Shown one piece after another: positions 44,081 to 54,639 of a DNA stretch of 64,000 nucleotides. Positions within the stretch are counted from its first letter, which is position 1. Each line of letters opens with the position of its first letter. This DNA comes from Atriophallophorus winterbourni (lineage: Eukaryota > Platyhelminthes > Trematoda > Plagiorchiida > Microphallidae). The stretch spans positions 1 through 64,000 of the forward strand of contig JACCGJ010001313.1 in the NCBI GenBank assembly GCA_013407085.1, given 5' to 3'. The position numbers and the translations under genes were made by a program. The notes under the pieces were generated by a model that was given only the letters and a program-made list of their open reading frames with translations, made no database searches and was not told where the DNA came from.

Positions 44081-44294
44081 TGTGAACGACGGCAAAACAT
44101 GCAAATGAAATCTCTCATAAGTTCAACATACTTTCAGCTTGAAAACCTCACAAAATTTTCTTAATGAACATGATTCATCAAATTGACCTTACATCTACCG
44201 TGTGTATTCTACATACCATGGTTGGTATTGCCAAATTGATTCAGAGTGGCACTCAATTATATCTTTGTTTATCCATCATACACTGTTCAAGGGC

Positions 44295-44365
44295 TTACTG
44301 GAAATGATCTTACTGTATTCACCTGATGACGTCATGAATCCAGAAACCGATATAATTGTGTAAGT
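44295..44365 (+). ncRNA. Diverged hammerhead ribozyme motif
   Basis: ATCTTACTGTATTCACCTGATGACGTC, a loop, then CCAGAAACCGATATAATTG. CTGATGA and GAAAC are both intact, the best-kept core among the diverged copies. However, helix II (CGTC versus the preceding TCCA) does not pair cleanly, the site before cleavage is GATAT rather than GGTC, and helix I is uncertain. Confidence 0.5.
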
Positions 44366-45914
44366 GGAGAGGATGTGAGTTCCCAAAAGACTGGTATTAC
44401 TATCATTATTTGTATTACACCAGTTGAGATTCAGCTGGCGTGACAGTAATGAGATATGCGACAAAAGACTTAAACAATTTTTCATTCAGCAATTCGTTTA
44501 ATGTTTTTTTTAAAATCCCGTAATGTGAACAAGTCAGCTTAGTTGTAGTTCAAGCTTTTCATTTTCATATATTGCGATTAACATGCTGAAAATTTGATGC
44601 AGCTATAAATTAGGATAAATTGCAAAATGTATATTCCAAAAGTGTACTTTTACATCTAAATTCTTATAGTTAATAATTTGAACAAAATATACTAATTGAT
44701 TTCGAATTAATTTCTTATGAAAAAATTCTACTTTCCATATTAATAAGGTACGTGATGGCAACTTTTATTTTGTATCGATCGACAAGTAAGGTTTCGTTAC
44801 ACATTCATTGATTCTATCAACGATGCATTGATCCATTAATTGTGCAAGTTAAACCCATACTTGAATGTAACAGAATAATTAATATGAATGCTACCAACTG
44901 CTGACCATAGTTTATGAATATTGGAAAAATTATATGCGATTTTGTCCTACACACAGCCATTCCTGTAGTCAATGCTCAACTATAAATATCGGTTAGGATT
45001 TGGTCGTACGAAATATATATTTACTTCTGCCAGCAAGCAGCTCGGGATTAAAATGGTTTTTCTACGAACGAGATTGCAATGAAGTTTTGATTCCAAATTG
45101 AGTAAATGGTTACCGAACACAAATCATTTCTTTCGCCTTGAAGATCGTTAGAAATCACACGTGTTCCGAATTGAGCTGCATGGTTATTTCCGATCGAGAT
45201 TCGTGAATTTGTACAAATATATTTTTCCATCGCAATATATGTTGTAATCCTATTCAGAGTACATCGAGTGATGCGTGCTTGCGTTTCAAAATATAATTAA
45301 TTTTTGATGTTTGGCTGTAAATAACTCTGCAAAATGTGTATCCTGATCGGTTGCAACCATTTACTCTGCGAACGTTTGTACACAAAATTTAGACAAGAAT
45401 CTGGATTTTGGGTTCGAGTTTGAAATGTGATATGGAATATATGCTGATTCTGAATTTACGTGAGCGTTGAAGTTTTTGTTTTAATTTGAGTTCAGATTCG
45501 ATTAGAAATCTAAGCCGTAAAAGTCCGTCGCTAGGTTGTTTGTGTTATTCTTCAGTTGCACTTTCTTCAGTAATTCTCTAGGATGCTTTAGTTCAATACT
45601 ATGAAGCCATGATGATATATCGTATTTCTTTCGACAATCTATATGTGACAATTCAATGACGCGTGGCGTGACGTGATGTTGGAAGATCATAATGACCTAG
45701 GATTCAGAAGACCTGAATACTAATATGTACTCATTTTAATTCCACTAGTTTGAGACGAGAATCAATCATGTTTCTTTATTGTTTGCTCATATACTCTCTG
45801 ATCCGCCTGGTTGTGTAGCTGGCTTTCATGACATACACATCTTTATTTATTGTCATATTATTTAACGAAATATCTATATTAACGTGCGTCATCATCCTGC
45901 ACTCAATCCACGAC

Positions 45915-45965
45915 TGGGTCCTTGTTGTTTGCTCTCATTAGGTACGGATAATAGAATCAGAATCC
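45915..45965 (-). ncRNA. Diverged hammerhead ribozyme motif
   Basis: The minus strand reads CCGTACCTAATGAGAGC, loop, then AAGGACCCAGTCGTGG. It is the counterpart of 19210-19255 in copy A with the same CTAATGA change, and the second core half is lost. Confidence 0.5.
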
Positions 45966-46299
45966 ACATGCGTTAGGATCAGTGGACGAAAAGCAAACAA
46001 GTAGCGATTGTATGGTAATTTGGGATAAGAATTTACCTGTGCGTAAAACACAGCATAAATCGTAAACAATGTGTGAATTCGACGATCAAAATATAATCTG
46101 GTCTGCCTGAAATAGATGAACGACAATTCAAATATAGGCTGTAGCTAGAGTAAAACGCACGTCAATTCCATGATCGAATTTCCCTGACAATTGTTTAATG
46201 ATTTTACATTACTTTATGATGTAAAATAACTCTTAGAGATATCCTGAGAATGATTGAATATATAAATAGGCTCACTGAAACTAGACCTTCTGTGTCCAC

Positions 46300-46670
46300 T
46301 TGAAGATTTCACACAGTCAGGAACAGGTAGTGGAGTGCAATTTCGTGGGATGTGAGCAACGCATTACTCTAGTCACACATAAGCGCCTTGAGTGATTGAC
46401 CACGATTCTGTGTTTCAACATCGTGGTCCGTTGTACGAACCCTATGTAACAGCGTTATTCAAGTATAACTTTGTTTAGCAATTTCCACTTTTTCTAGTGT
46501 TACTTAACCTAATATTTTTGTAACATGCAAGTTCAACGCTGTTTAGCAAATTAACACTGTTTTAAGGCTCACTCAATGTAAGCCTACTGTCCCAACCTGG
46601 TAAAGGCAACAGCCAGACACCGGTGTGGGTTCTTAGGGATTGTTTGTGAGCATCTGAATATATTTGTCAT
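46300..46670 (+). repeat. Dispersed short repeat with hammerhead-like end
   Basis: Matches 56500-56820 in part ('tgagatgtgagcaacacataa'-like ends, 'gtacgaaccctatg'). At 46575-46625 it ends in CTACTGTCCCAACCTGGTAAAGG, loop, ACACCGGTGTGGG, a clearly decayed hammerhead. Related pieces are near 1320-1440 and 47640-47830. Confidence 0.55.
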
Positions 46671-46988
46671 TTCGCTATTTACATGGATAACGTGTACAGC
46701 TGGCATATTTTAATTGTCTAGTAAATTTTTGTAAAATCTGCAAGCTACTCTGTGTGACGCGGATAAACACTGAAAAATAGACGTATATTTTGATTTTGAT
46801 ATACCTCATACAAGAGCAGTTTACAATAATATTTCTCGTCACGAAAACTACAGCTCTGTTCATCAAACTGCTCGTAACCGAAAAGCTAAACACTCAATCC
46901 CAAACAAATCATCGAAAACAAAATCAATTATTGCTTGCACAATTAGCATGTATTCGTAAGGAAACAAACGTCGTGGTCTTTCTATTGG

Positions 46989-47262
46989 TCATTGACGTAC
47001 ACACTCTCTCACGCAATCTTCAATTGCATCGAAGTGATTCCCGTTCATGGGACATCCACCAAATTGGAACAATTTACATTCCTTCGATTCTGGATCATAA
47101 ATGTAAAATGGGAATGGATCTGCACAATTATCCACTTGTGTCGTTGGCTGACAACCTAAAAATTGGAACTGTGTTTCCACGGAATCACTCACCATCAGGT
47201 GTCCCTTTTGGCCCAGCAAGAACTACTGAAAAAATTGTAAGTATTGAGAAAATATGGAGCAT
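46989..47262 (-). CDS. Kunitz-domain protein 6, secreted, P1 alanine
   Basis: Two exons on the minus strand: 47193-47262 and 46989-47155, with a 37-nt phase-1 intron (GTGAGT donor, TTTTAG acceptor). The product is 78 residues. The signal peptide is about residues 1-16 (MLHIFSILTIFSVVLA). Cysteines at 25, 34, 50, 58, 71 and 75 give spacing 8-15-7-12-3. The reactive loop is very unusual: Val-Asp-Asn-Cys-Ala-Asp replaces Gly-Pro-Cys-Lys/Arg, so P1 is Ala35, and the usual Trp/Tyr before Gly-Gly-Cys is Phe. The domain is acidic, unlike gene 5. Elastase-like targets or a non-inhibitory role are possible (inference). Splice sites and frame are intact. Confidence 0.9.
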
Positions 47263-47303
47263 TTAGAACGTGTGTCAATTTGCGTGAACCGCTTATGAGT
47301 AGG

Positions 47304-47313
47304 TCTTATATTT
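47304..47313 (-). promoter_or_regulatory. TATA box of Kunitz gene 6
   Basis: AAATATAAGACC on the minus strand lies about 43-51 bp before the ATG at 47262. It shares AAG-x-CCTAC with the promoter of gene 5. Confidence 0.6.
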
Positions 47314-47319
47314 ATGATT

Positions 47320-47950
47320 TGGTAACATTTTGTTACGTGCTATGCATTGTGTGGAATAAAGTCAATAAATTTACAAGAAAATGACAATATTATTTCGAAT
47401 ATATATATGTTGCGTAATAAAAAGTCAATGAGACTAAGATTATTTATATTTAAATTTGAAAATGAGTAATCTAAGATCTCAAGGTACATTGAACGTAAGT
47501 ACAATGTAATAGTGGGAAACAGTACTAGACTTTGAGTTTTGCGTTGTGACGTTTTAATAAGCCCGCAGCAAACGACTTCCGTTCAAATGAACAAAACGTT
47601 CAATGTCTTCTGGTGCTCACATTACCATCGCTTACGCACCGTCATCTGATGGATACAGTAAAATCAGGTTTTCAGTGAGACTTGAAACAGTGGTTAAGTG
47701 GTATGCAAAGTTATACTTAAACGTCACTGTTGCATAGGTTTCTTACAACGAACCACGATGCTCAAACACAGAATCACATAGTGTTTGCCTATGAACAAAT
47801 TAATGTGTTGCTCACATCTCCGCACTGACACACCAATACTGGTATCTAACTGCTTCATGTAATTAGGTGGATATGAAAGAGCAAGTAAATATGTTGTTGT
47901 TGGCCTCCGTTTGCCGATGTCGACCATGGATGTACATCACAATCGCATGA
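47320..47950. other. No gene; dispersed short repeat
   Basis: Positions about 47640-47830 carry pieces of the short repeat family ('cacagaatcacat', 'aatgtgttgctcacatctc'). The minus strand near 47650 reads CAGATGACGG, a degenerate hammerhead core. Nothing else is supported. Confidence 0.45.
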
Positions 47951-47954
47951 TTTT

Positions 47955-48535
47955 CATGGTTTGTAGGTTTTTGAATTACTAAACTTTCCGTTTCTAGAGG
48001 AGCAATCTCTCCCGCAGCGTTTGCAACGATAGTCAGAACTCTGTTGTATTGCATCAGTTGCAAGTCGGCGGCGTGATCTACGTTCAGCAGCCAAGTGCTG
48101 TATCTGCTCCACCCTGGCTTGCAGACGACGCTTTACACAATGCCTCCAAATTAAGCGGTCAAGAGCAAGTTCTTCCCAGCTTGCAGGGTCAATGTCAAGA
48201 GCTTTCATATATCTTTGGCAAACAAGTGCGGTCTGCCTAATGGTCGACTTCCTAATTGCAACTCACCATAGAGTAGGTCTTTCGGAGTACGACCATTTTC
48301 CATTCTGTAGACATGACCAAGCCAGCGCAGGCGGCGCTGACGTAATAGGGTGAACATGCTCTGTAGACCAGCTTTTCATAGCACTTCAGCGTTAGTCACT
48401 TTGTCCATCCACGATATGTTTAAGATACGACGGATGCTTCGTAGATAAAAAGCATTCAGCTTCTATTCGTGTCTTTCGTGGGTTATCCAGGTTTCACTGC
48501 CGTATGTTAAAAGGATTTAGATTATGACTATTCAT
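47955..48535 (-). mobile_element. RTE-like LINE, 3' coding end
   Basis: The minus strand reads, with frameshifts, Glu-Ser/Thr-Trp, Lys-Leu-Asn-Ala-Phe-Tyr-Leu-Arg-Ser-Ile-Arg-Arg-Ile-Leu, Trp-Met-Asp-Lys-Val-Thr-Asn-Ala-Glu-Val-Leu, Arg-Leu-Arg-Trp-Leu-Gly-His-Val-Tyr-Arg-Met, and Gly-Glu-Leu-Gln. The frame 47954-48208 follows (Trp-Glu-Glu-Leu-Ala-Leu-Asp-Arg, Trp-Arg, then a Cys-x2-Cys zinc knuckle, Cys-Lys-Arg-Cys-Gly-Arg). This is the C-terminal region of endonuclease-reverse transcriptases of the RTE type. It is a separate family from the CR1-like copies, and 17825-17925 is a second piece. Confidence 0.8.
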
Positions 48536-48539
48536 AAAA

Positions 48540-49990
48540 CTGTCTAAGTCATGAAAGCCAACTACACAAACAAGGATTTAAACGGATCAGGGAGTAACTA
48601 AGCAAGCTATAAAAAATGAATGGTTCTTGTCTCAAACAAGTAGAAGAAAAATCAGACATCATAAGGATTTATGCTTCATGAATCCTCTGCCACTATAGAA
48701 TATTAACATGTATATATAGATGAGCCTCACGTAATTGAATTTTCACACAGAGATTGCCGAAACGTACACGATGTATCATTATGGCTACAAATTATTCTAA
48801 TTAACCGCTGAGAAAAATGACTAAACAATGTGCACCAAACTAGAACTCGGACAACCTAGTGACGCGCACATCTGACTTAGAAAACTTCTCAAAGCAGAAT
48901 TCAACTTTCCACAAAAACCTGAAAGCTCAAATGAACTCAGTAACAGCGCACGATCATGATACGCTTTTTGCGCAGTTATTTACTAGTAGATTGCAAAGCA
49001 ATCACACGTCAAACGATCTACTCTGAATTAGAAGTGAACAAATTTTGCGAAGGAAACACATTGGTAAAACAAGCACTTTTCTTGATAACAAATCACCATT
49101 CACCTCAATCTTGAACACGTGTGATTTCCAACGATCTTCATGGCGTTAGAAATGATTTGCATTCGGTAACCATTCACTTAATTTAAAATATAAAATTCAT
49201 TGCACTCTCGTTCGTAGAAGAAGCACTTCCATCCCGAGCTGCTTGCTGGCAGAAGTAAATATATATTTCCTACTACCAAATGTCAACGGGTATATTTAGT
49301 TGAGCACTGACTACACTAAACGCTTCAAGAAGTACAAATATTCATGTCATTTTCCGATATTCATACAATACGGTAAGCAGTTGGTGGCATACATATCAAA
49401 TATTCTGCAACATTTTATTTCATACTTGATTTGTACGAGTAGTTTATCATTACATCGACAATTAAATCAATAAATGTTCAACAAATCCTTACTTGTTGAT
49501 CGAAACACAATTAGTGTTGCCATCACGAAAGTAATAGCAGAAGTAGACTTTGTTCATGAGACAGTAATTGGGAATCAATTAGTTTATTTTTGTTCAAATG
49601 ATAAACTGTGGGATCCTTGAAGTTGGAGTACACATTTGAAATATTCATGTGCCAATTTATCCTAATCTACAGCTTTATCACATTTTCAGCACGTTAATTG
49701 CAATATGAAAAAAAGAAAAGCTTACACTGCAACAATACTGACCTATCAACATCACAAGGAATGCCACAGTGAGCATAACCAACGAATTGATGAATGAAAA
49801 ATCATTGAATTCTTTTTGTCGCACATCTGGTTAACTTCACACAAGCTCTATCATAATTCGTGTAATACAAATAATAATAGTAAGACCATTATTTTGAGTA
49901 CTCACATCCTCTATAATTACCGAAATATTCCCGTTTCTCTATTTTTACCATCATCAGTTGGGGACAGTAAGATAAGGCCTAGTAAGTATT
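48540..49990 (+). repeat. Dispersed 1.5 kb repeat, copy B
   Basis: Same orientation as copy A. It starts later than A, directly beside the RTE-like element, and so lacks the left hammerhead-like end. The right end near 49960-49985 has CCCCAACTGATGATGG on the minus strand, another decayed hammerhead core. Confidence 0.8.
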
Positions 49991-49999
49991 TAATCAATC

Positions 50000-51200
50000 T
50001 TTACGTGATAAGCAAAGATATACTTGAATATTACTTTAAATTAAACTGGCAAAGCCAACCTTTGCATTTAGAATACACTCGGTGGATGGAAGCTCAATGT
50101 CAGCAATTAATTTCATTGCGTAATGTGTGTGATGGTTTCTTACTGAAAGTGATCGGGATTTTTAAACATTTTTTTCCGTTCAATAATGGGAACGAATAAA
50201 CAGTGAGTAAGAAAATAATCTTAATGTCTAATAACAGTAAGGTTTTATTTAAATTTTGTAAGGTTTTACGAATGGCAAGAATGCGAAAAAACGGAGAACA
50301 GAAATGGAAGGTAATTATGGAAAAAGTGGAGTGAATTGTAATGAAGTTGTCATAAAAATTGATAAATAAATTATATATGCATCAATTCACGTTTTTTTTA
50401 GAAAGATTGGTTGAAAAGATTGAGAAGGGAACATAAATCCGTCAGGATAAGAAAATCTAAGAAATTGTGAGGGATGAGATAGAGCGTGGTTAATAGCATG
50501 GGAGTAGGGTACGCTGTGTGCTCCAATAATATTGAAGAATTGTCGACGAATCGAACCAAATTTTGTTCACCAGCCGGGTTTTCGTTATCTGCAGGAGAGT
50601 GAACCGCATACAGAACAAATCTCGGGCGGATAGATTTCGAGCCAGTTTCAGTTATGGTTCGGTATTCGGAGACACTGGAATATAATGAAAGATATTCTTT
50701 TCACCAGCATGGTTAGAGGTCATCAAAGTAAAATAGATTATCATTTTAAAAAATAAGAATGTACATTAAAAACATAATGATTTTCAGGTTTTTTTACTTT
50801 TTCATTTTTTTGGTAGATATTATTGTTTTCCAAGTTTAGATGAAAATGTGACATTTATAAGCCTCATATGAAATAAAAGAGAGATATATACATAACGGTG
50901 TATAGAAAATGTCATGGAAGGCAATGTGACAAATAGACAAATGTGATGCAAGTCCCAAACTATGACGAGACATCCTTAGACCCTATGTAACCTGACACTA
51001 CAGCACCGTTATAAATAGATAATCTGAAAAATAATAATAATAATAAATAATAATTTTAGATGTTTCGAAAATATTTTGGAGAGACATTTGTTTACGATAG
51101 AAACCTGATTTGAAACAATGAGTATAACTATGTTTAAAAAAGGTGGTAAGATTAGACTAAAGAGATACAATAATTAAAGGTACATCAAATACTAGTCCCA
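50000..51200. other. No gene recognised
   Basis: The frame at 49816-50199 starts inside repeat copy B and is not coding. There is a short AAT run at 51021-51046. The phrase 'taacctgacacta' occurs at 50988 and again at 51362, and its inverse 'tgtcaggtta' at 51293. No gene is seen. Confidence 0.4.
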
Positions 51201-51204
51201 GGTT

Positions 51205-53310
51205 TTGATGTATGTATGATGTATGTATGAAAGCACAAGCCTAATCCAGGCAAAGTGCCGAACAGTCAGACACTGCACGTGGGCTAAGATACTGTCAGGT
51301 TACCCAGGCTTAGACAGATATGAGGGGGGGATAGAAATAGATGTAACATACATAGACCCTGAGTAACCTGACACTAAATAATACCATGTAATTCGGACAT
51401 TGTGAACAGTTCTATACGTGTGCTAATGTACAAAATACTTACAATTGGTTCAATAACCAGGAATAACGTGACAAAATATGTTGTCTATAGAAGTGTTTAT
51501 TATGAGAATTTCGCATAGCGATGGAGCAGTAAGAGAATCTACGAGTGTTTTAAATTTACCTGTAGATGTGCACATGCGAAAATGGAGTGGAAGAGAATTC
51601 CAAAGATGCGCATACCTAATTAAAAAGAAGTTTTGTCGAACTTTAGTGCGAGTAAGGGGAATATGTTATAGCCTCATTCGGTTACGTCGTACAAAACGAT
51701 TGCAATCTTGAAAGCGCATAGTAGATCTAAGCTTAACTTGGTGCTCTGTGATGATTCGGAAGAAAAGAAAGAAGATTAAGGCGAATTCTGCGTAACTGTA
51801 GCGGGTCAATATCTAGTAGATTGTATCTTACTTTTTAAGATGAAGGATTAGAGTAGCCTTACATGATTTTGCTAAATCAAATTTGAAGGCTTTCTAAGAG
51901 AACACAGTCATGCCTAGCGATGTGAGAGTAGGCTTTATTACAGTAGTCAAGAAACGGTAATACTTTCATTTTATATAGACTTAGTCTACTTTCACAAAGG
52001 AGGAATTTTTGATTTATCAAACAAAAATTCTGTCTAGCTCTTGCTATGAGAAATCTTACTTGTTCGTTGAAATTGAGAGATGGAGAATATCTAAATCCCA
52101 AGTCTTTGATTTAGTTAGATGGTGCGATTGGTGTATTGTTAAGAATAATACTACCGGGTGGGGCTATTGAGCAGCGTATAGCCATGAATTGCGTCTTCAG
52201 AGCTGAGAATTCTAAACCCCATTGTGAGCCCCAACATGAAAGGGTTGAAAGATCGTCGTTTAGAGAGTCTATAGCCTGTGATATCTCTATGGCTGGAAAA
52301 GCTAAAACAACTTCAATATCATCCGCAAATTTAAAAAGCTTTGAGTTTTTTTTTACGAAATCTTGACCATCATCAATATATATAAGAAAAAGGAGGGGAC
52401 CTAGTACGCTACCCTGATTGACTCTACTCGGTATAGGTTGTATTTCAGAGGATATGCCATTAACGGAAACGGAGAAGGTGCGATCAGACATATATGAACA
52501 GAAACAATTAAAAAGGGATCCGGAAATACCAAGTGATGATAATTTTCGAAGAAGAATATAATGAGGAACCTTATCAAATGCTTTGGTGATTTCTAAAAAA
52601 CTGTCAGTAGATCTATTCCATGATCTATGGAGGCCGTTATATGGTAGAAATATTAATACTGACAGGTAATGCAGGAATTCTGATTTACAAAACCATGTTG
52701 GAATGGGGAGAAATCGTTTGGGCCCAAGTAAGCTATTAATGCGTTCTTGATCAACTTTTCGAATAGTCTAGAGAGAAAGGATGTGTGATTAATTGGGCGA
52801 TAATTAGTGACGATGTGCAAATTCCCTGTTTTACACCGAGGTATAATGACAGAATGTTTTCATTCAAGGGGGGAAATACCAGATTTGATAGAAAGATTAA
52901 ACAGGTTTAATAAAATTAAAGGTAAATCATACGTATTTAGTTGCAAGATTGCTGTAACAAAGCTACAATATCAAGCGTCACATTGCGCTAACTTCTTGTA
53001 GACTAAAGTAGAGGGAATCCATACACATTGAATTAATATTTTAATTTGGGAGTACAAGTTATACGCTGGTATTGAATGACTTAATTAAATAGTTCAGAAA
53101 AAGCTTACTTATTGCTGAAGAGTCTGATGTTGATGATACCCTGCCATCATCGTTGAACACAAGTGTAGAAATTTTATGTTTACTTAGATTATATTGAGAT
53201 CTCGTTAGACTGTTCAAAGACTTGGTCTTCGAAGCATTGTTCGGGGCCATTCTTTCTTGATTCTCGATGAATTGTAATTTGATTGTTGTAAAAGAGCTAA
53301 GAAAATCCTT
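51205..53310 (-). mobile_element. CR1-like LINE family D, 3' part
   Basis: Minus-strand ORF2 pieces: 53059-53250 (upstream of the palm); 52111-52491, with Val-Asn-Gln-Gly-Ser-Val-Leu-Gly-Pro-Leu-Leu-Phe and the active-site Phe-Ala-Asp-Asp; and 51877-52101 (C-terminal thumb-like block). The 3' tail ends at about 51205 in repeated CATA/CATC units. The family is distinct from the other CR1-like copies. Its 5' side continues at 55684-55980, beyond an inserted LINE. Confidence 0.8.
52111..52491 (-). pseudogene. LINE-D reverse transcriptase palm, partial
   Basis: A 126-residue open frame covering the core of a non-LTR reverse transcriptase. In order: Ser-Asp-Arg-Thr-Phe-Ser-Val, Gly-Ser-Val-Leu-Gly-Pro-Leu-Leu-Phe-Leu-Ile-Tyr-Ile-Asp-Asp, Lys-Leu-Phe-Lys-Phe-Ala-Asp-Asp (catalytic pair intact), Leu-Asp/Ser-x2-Cys-Trp-Gly, and Trp-Gly-Leu-Glu-Phe-Ser. 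It would copy the LINE RNA at a nicked target. Flanking frames are shifted, so the protein is broken. A related frame with the same Phe-Ala-Asp-Asp block lies near 61430 on the minus strand. Confidence 0.8.
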
Positions 53311-53469
53311 CTTCTTCTTCTTGATAGACGACAGGCAGTCAAGCCATTGTAAGACGCATCACTTCATATCAGCAACATAGACCACAGAACCTCAGTTGAA
53401 GTAATCCTGTCCAGTGTTGTTCAGCTTCGCCGTGATTACAGGCAATACCTTATCCAAAAGTTGCTTGGA

Positions 53470-53871
53470 TTAATTTTCAGAGCTTGCTGAGATAACCTCT
53501 TCCGGAAGCGCATTCCACAAGTTAACAATTCTTGTTAAGAGCGTAAATCCCTGTAGTAGGCGTAGTGTGCTTCGCTTTTGAAGCTTTAGAGCATGGCCAC
53601 GGGTTCTTGAATCAGTCACGAGAGGGAAAATACTCGCGCAGGTCGTCACCATAAGATCCCAGTAATATGCTCGAGTTAGCAGCAGGTCGTAGCGCACACG
53701 CCGAATACTAAGCGACATGAGGTTGAGGCGTTGAACTCTCTCCACATAAGGAATTGATTTCAATCCTTGTACTCGTTTCGTCGCCCGCCTTTGCAATTTT
53801 TCCAACTGGTCACGTTCTACCTTAGTTTGAGGATAGGTGGCTGGCAAACCATATTCCAAAACTGGTCTCAC
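53470..53871 (-). pseudogene. LINE-C ORF2 C-terminal region
   Basis: A 133-residue frame: Met-Arg-Pro-Val-Leu-Glu-Tyr-Gly at its start, Leu-Glu-Lys-Leu-Gln-Arg-Arg-Ala-Thr-Lys, Tyr-x-Glu-Arg, Arg-Arg-Val-Arg-Tyr-Asp-Leu-Leu-Leu-Thr, Thr-Arg-Gly-His, and Asn-Leu-Trp-Asn-Ala-Leu-Pro. This is the standard tail after the reverse transcriptase in CR1- and jockey-group proteins. It lies about 50 bp downstream of the reverse-transcriptase frame in another phase. Confidence 0.85.
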
Positions 53872-53919
53872 GTATGTGGAATAAAGAATGCGAAATATTT
53901 CTGGAGTAATCGCCGAAAA

Positions 53920-54639
53920 CTACCGACTAATAGCCCACCATGCGCGGTTTGCACCAGCAGCTTTTCTGTTCGTATCCTCCTTGGATTTAAGCGTCCGAGT
54001 CACAATTGTACTCAGGACACGTTCAGTATCAACCCACTTCAGTTGATGCTCCCCAAGGAAGTACGCACCTTCAGGCGTGCTTGGCACCAAAAGCATTACA
54101 GCGCATTTCTGTCGGTTTACAGGAAGCTGCCATTTTACCGTCCAATCAAGCAATTTGTTCAATTCGTTCTGGAAAATGGTATTATCAGCAGAAGAGCATA
54201 CTGTACCCCAAACTTTCAGATCATCCGCGAAAAGTAGACAATTCATATTTAATGAGTCGGGGAGGTCATTAACATATACTTTAAAAAGTAACGGGGCGAG
54301 AACAGATCCTTGCGGTACACCGGAAGTTGGACGTGCAACCTGCAATTTGACTCCGTTAACTTCGACCTGTGTATAACGGTCAACAAGGGAATCTTCAATC
54401 CAAGTTAGAACAGGTCCCTTTACACCACGAGCACGGAGCTTGAGCAATAGACGCTGAAATGGAATACGGTCAAAAGCCTTACTGAAGTCAATAAAGGCAG
54501 TGACTACCGGGAGACCCAGATCAAGTTCACCACACCAGTGCTCGCGAGCAGTGATGAGATTGTATGCGCATGATCGTCTTGGCGTAAAACCATGTTGAGC
54601 AGATGTTAGCTGACTAGGTTTAAGGAGAAAATCTTCCAT
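53920..54639 (-). pseudogene. LINE-C reverse transcriptase, long open frame
   Basis: A 239-residue uninterrupted frame spanning most of a non-LTR reverse transcriptase. In order: Ser-Ala-Gln-His-Gly-Phe-Thr near residue 13; Phe-Ile-Asp-Phe-Ser-Lys-Ala-Phe-Asp-Arg near 49; Ser-Gly-Val-Pro-Gln-Gly-Ser-Val-Leu-Ala-Pro-Leu-Leu-Phe near 104; the active-site Phe-Ala-Asp-Asp-Leu-Lys-Val-Trp near 136; and Trp-Gln-Leu-Pro-Val-Asn near 169. All catalytic aspartates are present. A stop separates it from the preceding block (54655-54852, Tyr-Gln-Pro-Val-Thr), and a frame break separates it from the C-terminal part (53470-53871). The whole ORF2 is therefore not translatable, though it is little decayed. 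Confidence 0.88.

Larger units (their letters stand above)
43160..44112 (+). repeat. Hammerhead retrozyme array, four 233-bp monomers
   Basis: Four head-to-tail monomers whose predicted cleavage points fall at 43376, 43609, 43842 and 44074 (spacing 233, 233, 232). Each holds the same landmarks: 'tggttatgggtttaac', the perfect hairpin CATGTGT-TTGG-ACACATG, 'ccaacagtggcatac', 'ttccactgtt', 'aagcgc.tgcgga', then the hammerhead. Both array edges lie in 'tgcaaatga', so the array spans close to an integral number of units. No protein is encoded; the short ORFs that recur in each monomer only reflect the repetition. Confidence 0.93.
44275..46210 (-). repeat. Dispersed 1.5-1.9 kb repeat, copy C (inverted)
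   Basis: Reverse complement of copy A (18950-20815) over nearly its whole length and of copy B (48540-49990). It begins only about 160 bp after the hammerhead array. Hammerhead-like motifs lie near 44300 (plus) and 45920-45960 (minus), matching the two ends of copy A. Confidence 0.8.

Noticed and set aside
43190..44085. Recurrent 65-80 residue frames with Cys-Leu-Asp-Thr blocks and a 124-residue minus frame
   Set aside because: They repeat because the 233-bp retrozyme monomer repeats; frames differ between monomers and contain no selected pattern.
43160..44112. CRISPR-like array
   Set aside because: The repeat is continuous without spacers and the genome is eukaryotic.
46790..47266. 158-residue plus-strand frame
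   Set aside because: It overlaps Kunitz gene 6 on the opposite strand and shows no domain; the minus-strand splice sites, signal peptide and cysteine pattern are far better evidence.
51200..51370. Terminal inverted repeats of a DNA transposon around 'tgtcaggtta' / 'taacctgacac'
   Set aside because: The phrases are short, there is no transposase between them, and they lie at a LINE 3' tail; not enough to call a transposon.
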